Shown here: in pieces, positions 1 to 9,729 of the stretch
Position numbering within the stretch: position 1 is the stretch's first letter
Layout: every line of letters begins with the position of its first letter
Source: DATBAT01 sp963824805
Lineage (GTDB): Bacteria; Acidobacteriota; Terriglobia; Terriglobales; Acidobacteriaceae
Length of the DNA: 64,000 nt
Assembly (NCBI GenBank): GCA_963824805.1
Contig: CAWGQZ010000047.1
Span: 8,492 to 72,491, forward strand
Direction: 5' to 3'
The notes under the pieces: model-generated
The model's input: only the letters and a program-made list of their open reading frames with translations
The model's database searches: none
Told to the model about the DNA's origin: nothing
Translations under genes and position numbers: made by a program

Positions 1-1459
1 TCGAGAAACGCCCGAGCTGCCCGCAACAGGCGATAGTCGAGTGAGACCAATTGTCCTTCCAGCGGCATGTATGGGCGGACCAGGTATTCGGAATAGAGTC
101 CCCAGCCTTCGACGTTGGTGCTGTTGAAGGCGTAGCGGACCCGTGCCAGCGAGACCCCGTGTTCCAACATGGAATCGAACTGCAGTTCGTGTCCTGGCCG
201 GGCTTCGTGGGCGGTAAGAGTCCAAGCCGCAGCGTCGAAGGTAAAGTCGTCATATTTTTCTGAGGCGGCCTGTCCCGGAGCGGCGGGAAGATTCAACGGC
301 AATATGAATTCGCCCTTTTGGCCAGTGTTGTGCATGAATGGCGGCGGTGACATGTGGGGAGCAGGCTGCTGCGCGGTTTCAGCCGCAGTCGCAATCCGAA
401 TTCGTGCCGGGCGGTCCGGCAAAGTTACCAACTGCTTATCTACGATTATTTTTTCGATCTGCTTCAGTCGATCTTCGTAGAACGGCAAGATCGCCTCACC
501 AACCAGTTGTTTCTTTTTGAGTTCGCGAATCACGTCTCGATAGTCGCTCGATGGCAGATGCCGCTCCGCTGCGATCTTTTCCGCAATCGGCTTCATCTCC
601 GCTTGCAGCTCGTTGAACATCTGGTGCGCCATCTCTGCCAGTCGGGCGGGTGGGATATCGATCCCGTAGTCTTCCAGGTTAAGGGCATACTCCGCAGGTT
701 GCAGACGGAAATCGGTCCGCGATTTGGGAAGCACGTTGGCTCTTTACCCACGTATCGTATTCCGCGAGTTGCCCTTTCAGTTTCTCGTATGGCTCCTGCC
801 AACCTTCCACTTTGTATTTAGTTAGCAAGGCTGCAATGCCGTCGACGTAATTAGAATTGCGCGACAATTCGGTCTCAAGCTCGGTTCGCGCCGGGTAGAC
901 CACCCCCGGTTTTGCCATCTGCTCCATGACGCGCTGACGCAAAATCTCCGACAAGGGCTTGTACCCAGGTTCCAACCCTGCATACTTACGGATTCGCTGC
1001 ACTGCCGCAGCCCGCCGTTCGTTGGGGGTCTGCTCGTCCAGCAAGATCCGCAATCCTCGGTAGACCGCGCCGCTCGGCGTTATAGAACGGCACATCGTGA
1101 GCGCGTTCGAAGTCTTGTTCTCGGAATTGCAGCTCCACCTTGCGGATCATGATCTGCAAGTCCTGGGCTACTTCGGGCTGTTGAGGCTGGTTGACTGCTT
1201 GCTTGAGCTTGGCGAGAATGCCTTCGGTTTCATGCCGTTCCTGGTCTTCGTCCGCGAGCGTCGGCTGAGCGATCTTCGTGTCGTATTCGCTAAATCCCTC
1301 GTTCGACCCCACTTCCGGATGGTGTTTCATTACGATTGCCACCAACTGGTTGGTATAGCTGTTGCTTGTGGCGATCCAGCCAGGATTTGCCGCGGGAAGC
1401 GGGCGGGGAAAACTTAAGCAGGACGCAACGGCGAGAAATGAACCAACTTTGCGGATCAA
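1..1459 (-). CDS. DUF885 family secreted protein, C-terminus cut by window edge, two frameshifts
   Basis: The reverse-strand reading carries a hydrophobic leader (KVGSFLAVASCLSFP) followed by a long helical domain and, near bases 181-220, the family motif TAHEARPGHELQ, a putative metal-binding HExRPGH signature of DUF885 proteins. The family resembles metallopeptidases, but its substrates are mostly undefined. I chose a TTG start at 1459 because AGGAGG (reverse complement of 1468-1473) lies 8 bases upstream; an in-frame ATG at 1477 overlaps that site. The frame changes near 1070 (after VPFYNAER, resuming at VYRGLRIL) and near 742 (resuming at NVLPKSRTDFRL). Family similarity continues across both breaks, so these look like sequence errors rather than decay. 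The gene runs off the left edge and is divergent from the Ig-like protein gene. Confidence 0.75.
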
Positions 1460-1694
1460 AAAAAAGCCCTCCTCCATTGATGATTCGGCAGAGAAGTATA
1501 AAGCAGAGCGCCGGACAGGCGCTGTGCAAATGCTCACGTCGCGAAAGACCGCGTTCGGGAATAGGACACTGTGTGTTCGGAAACGGGAGAACAATGTACT
1601 TTCGAGTCGGAAACTAAGCTGTTCCACCGATTGTTCCTACAGATACACCCCCGTAGTATGCCCTAAACCCTTCATCCGCTTGGAGAAAAGCAGC

Positions 1695-3321
1695 ATGTCA
1701 TTCTGGAAAAAAGCCTTCCCCTATGCCGTGGCGTTCTTGTTCGTCATTCTCATAAATGTGTCATCTTTTGCCGGTGTAAGCGTAAGCAATCCTACCAACG
1801 GTGCGACAGTTGGAACCTCTGTACACTACGTCGCGTCTGCTTCAAGCAGTTGCTCTAAAGGTGTTTCCGCAATCGGTATTTACACTGCTGACAATGCCTT
1901 GGCCCATGTCTCGAACGGAGCTAAGCTCGACGCAACTCTGAACTTAAGCCCTGGAACGTACAAGACCACCGTCCAGGAATGGGACAACTGCGGTGGTACC
2001 GACAGCTTGCAGGTTACTATCCACGTTACCAATGAAGCCGGGGTCAACGTGAACTCACCCGCGCACAACAGCACGGTGGCTTCTCCCGTGCGTTATAGCG
2101 CATCATCGACAACCGGATGTTCGAAAGGCGTTTCGGCGGTCGGAATTTACACGGCGGACAACGTGCTCGCCTACACGCAGAACGGCTCGTCGCTCAACAC
2201 GACTCTCAAGCTGAACCCCGGGAACCTACAACACGACCGTGCAGTCGTGGGACCATTGCGGCGGTACAGCGAAGACTCCTGTCACCATCACCGTTCGTGC
2301 CGCAAGCACAAGCTCAGGCGTGAACGTATCTGCTCCGGCGAACAATTCGTCGGCCACCTCACCGGTCCACTTTGTGGCTAGTGCGACGACCTCTTGCTCC
2401 AAGGGCGTTTCGGCTATGGGCATTTATCCCGCGGCTGGGAAACTCGCTTACAAGGTGAGCGGCGCGAAACTCGACACCAACGTGAGCATGGGGAATGGCG
2501 ACCACAGCGTCATTGTCCAAGAGTGGGACAACTGCGGTGGAACCTCCAAGACTCCCGTCAACCTCAGCGTGGGGACCTCTTCCAGCGGAGGCGGAAGTGA
2601 TCTGCCTTCGAATGCAAAGACTTTCAGCAATCTGCAGGCTGCCAGCGGATGGACGGGATACGCATTGTTGCCTCCGAACTACCCGCTATGCACATGGTGT
2701 TCTTCGAGCGGACCGGAAACTACCTGGTCATGGAAATCTGGGATTTCGTCGCCGTCTTTGAGTGGCAACGCTACGAAGACCACAATCGGCGGAAAAAAGA
2801 TCTACTCCGACGCCTTCTGGAATAACAAACTGATCGGTGATTTCAGCACCCGCGGGCTGCACGACGACGACCGTACTCTGATTCCTTCTCTGCACAACTT
2901 TGTCTACGACGTATGGTTTTACGGGGACAACCTCGAGGTCTCGGAAGCGCTGGAGTTCGACTTCAACCAGTTCTTTGACGGCAAGGGTTTTATCTGGGGT
3001 CACGAGTGCCGTATCAAAGGCGGCCACGAGTGGGACATCTGGGACAACGCCAACGAGCACTGGATCAAGACAGGGGTTCCTTGCCATCCAGTCAGCGGCA
3101 AGTGGAACCACCTGGTCCTCAGGGCCCAGCGCACCAACGACGACAAGGTTCTATTCAAGTCAATCGAACTGAATGGCCAAGTCGCGAACATCAACCATCT
3201 GGAACCGCAAAGAGGCAAACCGGGATGGCGTGGTATCACCCTCAATTACCAGATCGACGGTGACAATCATCAGACTCCGTACACCATTTATCTGGATAAA
3301 TTCAATTTCAGCTACTACTGA
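1695..3321 (+). CDS. Secreted protein with three Ig-like repeats and a C-terminal lectin-like domain (one frameshift)
   Basis: A GGAG site lies about 9 bases before this ATG, and the protein starts with a signal peptide ending near SSFAG. Three repeats of about 90 residues follow. Each begins like GVNVNSPAHNS, contains CSKGVSAxGIY and ends with a WDxCGGT block, so each repeat has one Cys pair that may form a disulfide. A Ser/Gly linker (TSSSGGGSD) leads to a domain of about 230 residues rich in Trp and aromatic residues, which could be a concanavalin-like jelly roll. An extra A near 2221 shifts the frame inside repeat 2 (LKLNPG, then TYNTTVQSWDHCGG), and the repeat pattern continues cleanly after it. 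The product is probably exported and may bind glycan or surface material. I recognise the fold type but no specific function. Confidence 0.75.
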
Positions 3322-3344
3322 CAGCTAGCGCTGATCCCCACAGG

Positions 3345-3370
3345 AAAGGGCGCCCTCGCGGGTGCCCTTT
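3345..3370. terminator. Rho-independent terminator between convergent genes
   Basis: Eleven-base stem (AAAGGGCGCCC with GGGTGCCCTTT, one G-T pair) and a TCGC loop, followed by a T-rich run. It lies 24 bases after the Ig-like gene and 12 bases before the end of ribE, so it can serve both strands. Confidence 0.8.
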
Positions 3371-3382
3371 TACCTTTCTGGA

Positions 3383-4027
3383 TCAGAATCCGTGACGGAT
3401 CAGATTTTCGAGCGTGATGGGACTCGAGGACATTATTTCCGCATTTCTTTTTTCTGCATATTTCGCCAGCATGTCCACTTCGATATTGACGGGGTCGCCC
3501 GGCTTCAGAGATCTCAGATTTGTAGCTTCTGCAGTGTGGGGAATGATGGCCACCGTGACTCGCCTGCCTCTGATCTTAGCCACGGTGAGGCTGATGCCCT
3601 CAATGCTGATCGAACCCTTGAAAATAACGTATCGGGTCAGCTCAGGTGGGATTTCGATCTCCAACCAGTAATCTTCGGCACCAGGAATTTTTTCGAAAGA
3701 AAGCAGCTTGCCTGTGCCATCCACATGCCCCTGGACGATATGCCCGCCCAGTCGTCCGCCTGCTCTCATCGGCAGCTCAAGGTTGACCAGTGCCCCATTC
3801 TTTAATCGGGAGAGAGATGTGCGTCTCCAGGTCTCTGCAGCAAGGTCGGCGGAAAACAATTTGCCTTTGAGGGCGACCGCGGTAAGGCAGACACCGCTGA
3901 CGGCGATGCTGTCGCCCTTCCTGAGTTCGCGCACCAGTTGAGAGGAAGAGACGGTAATGCGGCGTTTTCCGCCGGAATCAACCACAGAGGAAACGTGCCC
4001 GACTTCCTCAATAATCCCAGTAAACAT
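3383..4027 (-). CDS. ribE: Riboflavin synthase, alpha subunit
   Basis: Dismutates two molecules of 6,7-dimethyl-8-ribityllumazine to riboflavin and 5-amino-6-ribitylaminouracil, the last step of riboflavin synthesis, in the cytosol. The 214-residue length and the N-terminal MFTGIIEEVG signature are typical. The two lumazine-binding repeats are visible, the second with GHIVQGHVDGTG and then GISLTVA. It lies on the same strand as ribD, with one unrelated oxidoreductase or isomerase-type gene between them, so co-transcription is possible. The symbol follows the E. coli convention; some annotations call this gene ribC. Confidence 0.95.
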   Translation of the reverse strand: MFTGIIEEVGHVSSVVDSGGKRRITVSSSQLVRELRKGDSIAVSGVCLTAVALKGKLFSADLAAETWRRTSLSRLKNGALVNLELPMRAGGRLGGHIVQGHVDGTGKLLSFEKIPGAEDYWLEIEIPPELTRYVIFKGSISIEGISLTVAKIRGRRVTVAIIPHTAEATNLRSLKPGDPVNIEVDMLAKYAEKRNAEIMSSSPITLENLIRHGF

Positions 4028-4095
4028 GAACTGATCATACTCGTGTCAGAGACCGGTCTATGACCGGCTCTGCTGTGAGAACTTCCCGTTTGGGC

Positions 4096-5076
4096 TTAAA
4101 GCGCTCCCGCCTTCTGCAATGCGTCTTTCATTCCCGCCCAACTCTGAATCGTCGACTCCTCGGGTGTTCCACCGCCATGCCAATGCGTCTCCAGGCTGAC
4201 CACATGATGATAGCCGTCCCGCTTGAGCGCCTTGTATTGGCCCACCCAGTCAATCATTCCCTTGCCCATCGCGGCCCAGTCATAGCCATCGCCCTTCCTC
4301 ACTGTGTCTTTGCAGTGGCAATGGCCGATTCGGTCTTTCGGGAGATGGTTGTACCCATCAGGATAGGGAATTTCGCCCAGAGCGGCCGCATTGCCCGGGT
4401 CCCAATTCAGCATGAATGAGCGCGATGGCACGGCCGCCAAAACCTTCGCGGCCTCAGCCCCGGTTGCAGTGTTGCACGCCATTTCATTTTCCAGGATTAA
4501 AATCATTCCGGTCTTGCCCAATTTCTCCGCCGCTCTTTGCAAGGTATCGTTCATCGCCTTGCGGTGAGGAGCCTGATCTTCCAGTCTCCAGAAATCGAAG
4601 CACCGCACGCGGTCGGTGCCGAAAGCTTTCGCCATCGCAATACTGCGGTCGAGGACTTCGCCCTGCTGCTCAAAAGTAAAATCGGCGTTGAATTGATCAC
4701 GCTTTGGACTGAACTTTGACGTCGGCGCTCCTGGCCAATCCACCTTGAACAACGGGCTGGCAATGTCGGTCACGCGGATCTCGTACTTTTTGAGAATCCG
4801 CTTCGCTTCGGCGACCTCTTTCTCGTCGAGATTGACGATGTTCTTTTTCCACATTCCGCGCAGTTCCATCCATTGCATCCCGAACTGTTTGGACGCCACC
4901 TCGCAGGCGCGGCCAAAGTCCTGAGAGATTTCATCGTTGATGACGCCAATCTTGAAAGGCGACTTTGACAAATCAGATGGTGCGGGCATCGGGAACGCCT
5001 TGGAAGAACTCGCCACTCCTGCGGCAGCAACACCCAAACCTGCCAGGAATTTACGGCGTGAAAGTTGAGATCGCAT
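4096..5076 (-). CDS. TAT-exported sugar phosphate isomerase/epimerase-like TIM-barrel protein
   Basis: The first 28 residues are a twin-arginine signal (SRRKFLAGLGVAAAG). The mature part looks like the xylose isomerase-like TIM barrel family, with a metal-binding layout suggested by ILENEMACNT, LNWDPGNA, GHCHCKDT and SLETHWHGGG. Members act on sugars or sugar phosphates, and many Acidobacteriota and Planctomycetota relatives are exported. The substrate cannot be told from the sequence. The gene separates ribE and ribD, and nothing links it to flavin synthesis except position. The reading frame is intact. Confidence 0.8.
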   Translation of the reverse strand: MRSQLSRRKFLAGLGVAAAGVASSSKAFPMPAPSDLSKSPFKIGVINDEISQDFGRACEVASKQFGMQWMELRGMWKKNIVNLDEKEVAEAKRILKKYEIRVTDIASPLFKVDWPGAPTSKFSPKRDQFNADFTFEQQGEVLDRSIAMAKAFGTDRVRCFDFWRLEDQAPHRKAMNDTLQRAAEKLGKTGMILILENEMACNTATGAEAAKVLAAVPSRSFMLNWDPGNAAALGEIPYPDGYNHLPKDRIGHCHCKDTVRKGDGYDWAAMGKGMIDWVGQYKALKRDGYHHVVSLETHWHGGGTPEESTIQSWAGMKDALQKAGAL

Positions 5077-5140
5077 GGCTGGCCGCTCTCCAGAAAAAAT
5101 ATTGGACCGGACGAAATCTTAAGTCACTGAAAGATGCCGG

Positions 5141-6277
5141 TCAATTGCCTTCGCCGTAAGGGTTGCTCAAATATCCCTCGACAGCAAACTCGTCGTCGAA
5201 ATGGTGAAAGCGAATATCTCTGACTCTGGGAGCATCGCTCATACGCCGGAAGCCTGGGCCTATGGCAAACGGAACGGATTCGGTCCCGGCCAATATCTTC
5301 GGCGCGTAATAGAGAAATACTTTGTCTACCACTCCGGCGGCCAGGGCCGCCCAGTTCACCAGCGTTCCGCCTTCAATCAGCACGCTGGTGATTGCGGTTT
5401 CGCCGAGGCGCCGCATGACCGCTTGCATGTCGGGCCTACCATCGCCCGTGGCGGCAATCTGTTCGACCCTGATACCTTTTTCCTGCAGCGCGCGCATGCG
5501 GTTCTGTTCCGCGAAGGAACACAGTACCAGGAGATCGTCGTGCGCGGTTTGAGCCACCCGTGATTCAAGAGGAAGCCGCAAACGTGAATCCAGAACTACC
5601 CGAAGAAACGGCCGTCTGCGCGGTTTTCCCGAGCGGTCAGTGAGCAGCGGATTGTCGGCCAGCACCGTTCCCACGCCAACCATGATCGCGTCGTGCCCGT
5701 GACGAAGTTGTTGTACGTGGCTGCGGGCGAGTTCGCTGGTAATCCATCCCGGCACACCGATGTGATCGGGAGGCGGCGCGATCTTACCGTCCAATGTCAT
5801 CGCGGCCTTCAGGGTGACCAATGGAACCCTGGTACGGATGAACTTGGCAAAAGCCTCATTTAGTTCCCGTGCCTCCGGCTTAAGAATGCCGCTGGCAACG
5901 CTGACCCCGGCATTTCTAAGCCGCTCAAAACCCTTGCCACTGACTTGTGGATTGGGGTCCTCCATACAGGCGACGACCCGCCGAATCCCTGCGGCGATAA
6001 CCGCATCGGCGCATGGCCCGGTACGGCCCTGGTGGGAACAAGGCTCCAGGTTTAGATAAAGAGTCGCCCCCTTAGCCTTGCTTCCCGCCTTGTCGATGGC
6101 CAGCACTTCGGCGTGTTTCACGCCATCATAGGTGTGCGTGCCGGAACCCAGAACATTTCCAGCGTCGTCAACAATAATCGCCCCTACGTACGGATTGGGG
6201 GCAGCCAACCCGACTCCGGCGCGGGCCAGTTCCAGGGCCTTTCGGAGAAACGTTTCATCAGTGGCAACGTTAGCCAT
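5141..6277 (-). CDS. ribD: Bifunctional pyrimidine deaminase / reductase of riboflavin synthesis
   Basis: Deaminates 2,5-diamino-6-ribosylamino-4(3H)-pyrimidinone 5'-phosphate, then reduces the ribosyl side chain with NADPH. The N-terminal deaminase domain shows the zinc site HAEVLAI and PCSHQGRTGPC. The C-terminal reductase domain has MTLDGKIA and the IEGGT motif. Three starts are possible: TTG 6304, ATG 6292 and ATG 6277. AGGAGG directly abuts the ATG at 6292, which is too close for normal use, so I took the ATG at 6277, where the protein begins in the family-typical way about 12 residues before RKALELA. The start is uncertain by up to 9 residues; the function is not in doubt. Confidence 0.93.
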   Translation of the reverse strand: MANVATDETFLRKALELARAGVGLAAPNPYVGAIIVDDAGNVLGSGTHTYDGVKHAEVLAIDKAGSKAKGATLYLNLEPCSHQGRTGPCADAVIAAGIRRVVACMEDPNPQVSGKGFERLRNAGVSVASGILKPEARELNEAFAKFIRTRVPLVTLKAAMTLDGKIAPPPDHIGVPGWITSELARSHVQQLRHGHDAIMVGVGTVLADNPLLTDRSGKPRRRPFLRVVLDSRLRLPLESRVAQTAHDDLLVLCSFAEQNRMRALQEKGIRVEQIAATGDGRPDMQAVMRRLGETAITSVLIEGGTLVNWAALAAGVVDKVFLYYAPKILAGTESVPFAIGPGFRRMSDAPRVRDIRFHHFDDEFAVEGYLSNPYGEGN

Positions 6278-6333
6278 TGGGAAATTGGGCATCCTCCTCG
6301 TCAACGAGAATGGCGCCTCGGAACATTCCTATG

Positions 6334-7284
6334 CTACGAAAACAACGACTCCACAAAATCTCGCGGGTTGAACGGCAGTAGGTCCCCGACCTTCTCGCCC
6401 ACTCCCACAAACCGAACCGGCAATCCTAGCTCGCGCGAAATTGCCACCACTACCCCGCCCTTCGCTGTTCCGTCCAGTTTGGTAAGAACGATGCCGGTCA
6501 CGCCCGCCGCTTGCGTAAATTGACGCGCCTGTTGCAATCCATTTTGTCCGGTGGTTGCGTCCATCACCAGAAGGGTCTCGTGTGGTGCGCCGGGAATAAT
6601 ACGCTGCGCCGTCCGCTTCATCTTCTCCAGTTCCAGCATCAGATTGGTCTTCGTGTGCAACCGCCCGGCTGTATCGACAATTACATAGTCTGTATGGCGC
6701 GCGCTCGCAGCCTGCAAGGCGTCGAAGAGAACGGCCGACGGATCTCCGCCCGCCCTGGTATGAATGACCTCAGTCCCGGTGCGTTGCCCCCAAACTTCTA
6801 ATTGCTCGATCGCAGCCGCGCGAAAGGTATCCGCAGCACACAGCAAAACGGCCTTGCCGTCAGAACGGAAGACCTGCGCGAGCTTTCCAATAGTCGTGGT
6901 CTTTCCCGTTCCATTCACCCCGACCACCATGATGACTTCCGGAACTCCATCTACTTTTTGGACAGGGGCGGCATTCGACGACAGGAGAATGGCGAGCAAC
7001 TCGTCTTTCAACAAACGTTTCAATTCGTCGACATCTTTGATTTGTTTGCGGTCTGCTTTTTCGCGAAGCTTTTGCAAAACCTCCTGGGTCGTTGTGGTCC
7101 CAAGATCTGCGCCCAGCAGCGTCCCTTCGAGTTCATCCAGGGTATTGCGATCGATTTCCTTAGAAAAGGCGACGGCTTCCTCGATGCGCTCGGCGAGGTT
7201 CTCGCGCGTGCGAGTCACCGCTTCCTTCATCCGGTCAAGAAAACCTGGCTTTTCTTCGAGGCTGCCGAAAAGTGTCTGGATCAT
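6334..7284 (-). CDS. ftsY: Signal recognition particle receptor FtsY
   Basis: GTPase that docks ribosome-SRP complexes to the SecYEG translocon at the inner membrane. The 316-residue protein has a short N-terminal helical region, an N domain and a G domain. The P-loop GVNGTGKTTT lies near residues 122-131, DTAGRLH near 204-210 and TKLDGTAKGG near 268-277, with ADTFRAAAIEQL of the SRP insertion box. The long acidic A domain of E. coli FtsY is missing, as in most non-proteobacteria. It is followed by ribD on the same strand with a 56-base gap. Confidence 0.95.
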   Translation of the reverse strand: MIQTLFGSLEEKPGFLDRMKEAVTRTRENLAERIEEAVAFSKEIDRNTLDELEGTLLGADLGTTTTQEVLQKLREKADRKQIKDVDELKRLLKDELLAILLSSNAAPVQKVDGVPEVIMVVGVNGTGKTTTIGKLAQVFRSDGKAVLLCAADTFRAAAIEQLEVWGQRTGTEVIHTRAGGDPSAVLFDALQAASARHTDYVIVDTAGRLHTKTNLMLELEKMKRTAQRIIPGAPHETLLVMDATTGQNGLQQARQFTQAAGVTGIVLTKLDGTAKGGVVVAISRELGLPVRFVGVGEKVGDLLPFNPRDFVESLFS

Positions 7285-7365
7285 GCGGAGTTTTTGTCTA
7301 CAAATCGATTATAGCTGGCAGTTTGAATCAGAGCTGGGAGGGTAAAAATGAGGAGGGGGAGCCAA

Positions 7366-9180
7366 CTACGACGACGCTGCGACTTCGCTAGCGACTGCAA
7401 GGGCCACGGCAACCTCAGGCGCCTCGACCGACGGTGCAACAGACTCAACTGCCGAGGTCACACGAATTTCTCCTCGATCATAAATAGCGCAGATTGAAGT
7501 CACGGCATGTGGATCGAGCCGCTTGCCGGACAACGAACGAATGATTCTCAACGCCTCCTGCGGGTCGTGCGCCTGCTGATAGGGACGGTTGGTGGTAAGT
7601 GCGTCAAAGGTATCGGCCACCGCAATGATTCGTGGAAGCAACGGGATCTGGTCGTCTTTCAAGCCGTGAGGGTAGCCTCGTCCATCGAGTGATTCATGGT
7701 GCAACTCTATGCCGGGAATCATTTCTTTCAGCTGCGTCACCTCCCGAAGGATGTTGGCGCCCTTGGTGGTGTGCATCTTCATGATCGCAAACTCCTCGTT
7801 GGTGAGAGCGCCCGGCTTCTTGAGGATTCGATCTTCGATTCCGATTTTGCCCACATCATGGAGCTGGGCCGCAACCCGCACAATTTCAATAGATTCTTCG
7901 GCGAGCCCCATCTCGGTCGCGATCATCACGGAATATTTGGTTACGCGATCGGAGTGGCCTCGGGTATAGGGATCCTTTTCGTCAACGGCTCCGGCCAGCA
8001 TCTGAATGGAGTTCAAGAAGAGCTCGCGGTTCTCCGCCGCGGCTCGCCGCAAATCGAGCACGAAATGCTCGAGCTCCTCGGTCATATGGTTGAAGGTGTC
8101 GGCAAGCTCACCGATTTCAGTGCGGCTTTTGACATACACACGTTGCGAGAAGTCTCCGCGAGCAATAGCGCGGCTTGAAGCAGTGAGCACTTCGAGAGGG
8201 TGACTCACCCAACGGGCGGCAAAGAAGCCAACCGCCAGACTGACCATGACCGCCATAATGGCCAGCTTGCGGGCTGCGCTTTCCATTTCGTATACGCCTC
8301 GGTAGGCTTCATCCCGGGGCTTTTGGGCAATGACCGCCCAATCCAGATTCAATGCCGGGCTATAGGTGCCTAGCATCTTGGTTGATTTCTTTCCCTGCTT
8401 AAGTTCGAACTCGACGGTAGGCGCAACGAACTGTGCCTGACTTCCCTGGTCGACGAAGTTCCGGACAATCTCCAGCCCGGTCATGTCTTGCCCGGTTACA
8501 TAGTCTGAGGTCGCCGCCGCCACCAAACGTCCTTCGCTATCGACCACATAGGGCGTCAGGCCGCCTTTGGTCGCTTCCTGCAGGCGGTTGATCATGAACT
8601 GCAGGTCGACGACTGTTGCGACCATGCCCAGAAAGCGCCCACCGTAGGTCACAGGGGTGCTAACCAGCATCACCGTCACTGCAGATTTCCCGCTGCCCAG
8701 GACCAGGGCGCGGCCGTTGTATCCCTGGCCTGAGTGGGAGGCGACATAGGCGCGCTCCATTTCGCGCCGTAAGAATGCATCCGGAGTGACTCGCCCGGCG
8801 GAGACTCCCTTGCCCTCGGAGTTAAGCAAGGTGGCATATGCCAGGTCGGGCGAAGAAGACACAAAGTTTTCCAGTAGTGCCCGCAGCTCCGGCGCCTGCA
8901 CCTGTCCCCCGGTGATATCGCCACCGCTGGTTACCTGAACCGCAGAGGCAAGGTTCCCCAGCATCAACCTCAACGATCCTTGATGCTGCGAGAAATCGTC
9001 CGCCAGCGACCGGGTCACCGTGTTCTGTAACAGGCGCTCATTGGTGATGAGCCGCTCACGATTGATGGCCTCCACCTTTGCGGTGTAGAAATACATGGGC
9101 ACCACGCTGATGATGATCAAAACGCTCAGGATCACGTACAGGATGGGAACACGCGATGGAAGTTTGAAGTTTTGCGACAA
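7366..9180 (-). CDS. Membrane sensor with dCache-HAMP-HD-GYP domains (predicted cyclic-di-GMP phosphodiesterase)
   Basis: Topology read from the sequence: transmembrane helix at residues 11-33, a periplasmic dCache-like ligand domain at about 35-295, a second helix at about 304-323, a HAMP linker to about 376 and an HD-GYP domain at about 390-570. The HD-GYP motifs are complete: RGHSDRV, HDVGKIG (HD at 441-442), HHESLDGRGYP and the DTFDALTTNRPY segment. The family hydrolyses cyclic-di-GMP, so the protein probably couples a small extracellular ligand to lower c-di-GMP. The C-terminal 35 residues are Ala/Val/Ser-rich and look unstructured. Confidence 0.9.
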   Translation of the reverse strand: MSQNFKLPSRVPILYVILSVLIIISVVPMYFYTAKVEAINRERLITNERLLQNTVTRSLADDFSQHQGSLRLMLGNLASAVQVTSGGDITGGQVQAPELRALLENFVSSSPDLAYATLLNSEGKGVSAGRVTPDAFLRREMERAYVASHSGQGYNGRALVLGSGKSAVTVMLVSTPVTYGGRFLGMVATVVDLQFMINRLQEATKGGLTPYVVDSEGRLVAAATSDYVTGQDMTGLEIVRNFVDQGSQAQFVAPTVEFELKQGKKSTKMLGTYSPALNLDWAVIAQKPRDEAYRGVYEMESAARKLAIMAVMVSLAVGFFAARWVSHPLEVLTASSRAIARGDFSQRVYVKSRTEIGELADTFNHMTEELEHFVLDLRRAAAENRELFLNSIQMLAGAVDEKDPYTRGHSDRVTKYSVMIATEMGLAEESIEIVRVAAQLHDVGKIGIEDRILKKPGALTNEEFAIMKMHTTKGANILREVTQLKEMIPGIELHHESLDGRGYPHGLKDDQIPLLPRIIAVADTFDALTTNRPYQQAHDPQEALRIIRSLSGKRLDPHAVTSICAIYDRGEIRVTSAVESVAPSVEAPEVAVALAVASEVAASS

Positions 9181-9328
9181 ATTGGCCCTATAGCCGCCCC
9201 CGCGGCTGGCATGGATACTCCCTTAAATTTTACTTGGAACATCCTGCGGAACCCGCTAACTTGGCGGCTTGCGGAGTTACCGAAGTACCGCTGATTTTCG
9301 AGCGAAAATTGCCTCCAGGAGGTGCCTT

Positions 9329-9646
9329 TTGGACTACGGGTTTCTGGTGATTTGGCAGTTCCGCGTGCGGCCAGGAATGGAGGCCACATTTGAAAGGAGT
9401 TATGGGCCAAAAGGTGAATGGGCCCAATTCTTTCGGAATGATCCGGCGTATTTCGGAACTGAGCTCAACCGGAGTCAGGCGGATCTACAGGTCTATATCA
9501 CCCTGGATTTCTGGGCTTCTCAGGAGGCCTACGACAACTTTCGCACCGCTAATTCCGCCGGATACCATGCCATCGATGCGCAATGCGAGGCTTTGACAGA
9601 GAGCGAGGTAGAAATCGGCAGGTTTGTGCCAGCCAGAAAAATGTAG
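9329..9646 (+). CDS. Small antibiotic-biosynthesis-monooxygenase (ABM)-fold protein
   Basis: A strong AGGAGGTG (9317-9324) sits 4 bases before a TTG codon, which gives a 105-residue protein starting DYGFLVIWQFRV. This fits the ferredoxin-like dimeric ABM fold: a first strand (FLVIWQFRVRPG), a central Phe-Trp block (YITLDFWASQEAYDNF) and a final strand. Members range from quinol monooxygenases to heme-degrading enzymes and uncharacterised proteins, so no substrate is assigned. It stands alone and is divergent from the HD-GYP gene. Confidence 0.65.
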   Translation: MDYGFLVIWQFRVRPGMEATFERSYGPKGEWAQFFRNDPAYFGTELNRSQADLQVYITLDFWASQEAYDNFRTANSAGYHAIDAQCEALTESEVEIGRFVPARKM

Positions 9647-9729
9647 CGCGGGTACTTTTGCCCGCGAGAGGTCTGTGTCAGCCCGGAGTCGACCTGAAAC
9701 AATTCAGCGTCGCCAGAGAGTAAATCCGT

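Noticed and set aside
1804..2600. Repeat-rich stretch that could be read as a CRISPR-like array
   Set aside because: The repetition is protein-level (about 270-base units coding Ig-like repeats), with no short identical repeats or unique spacers.
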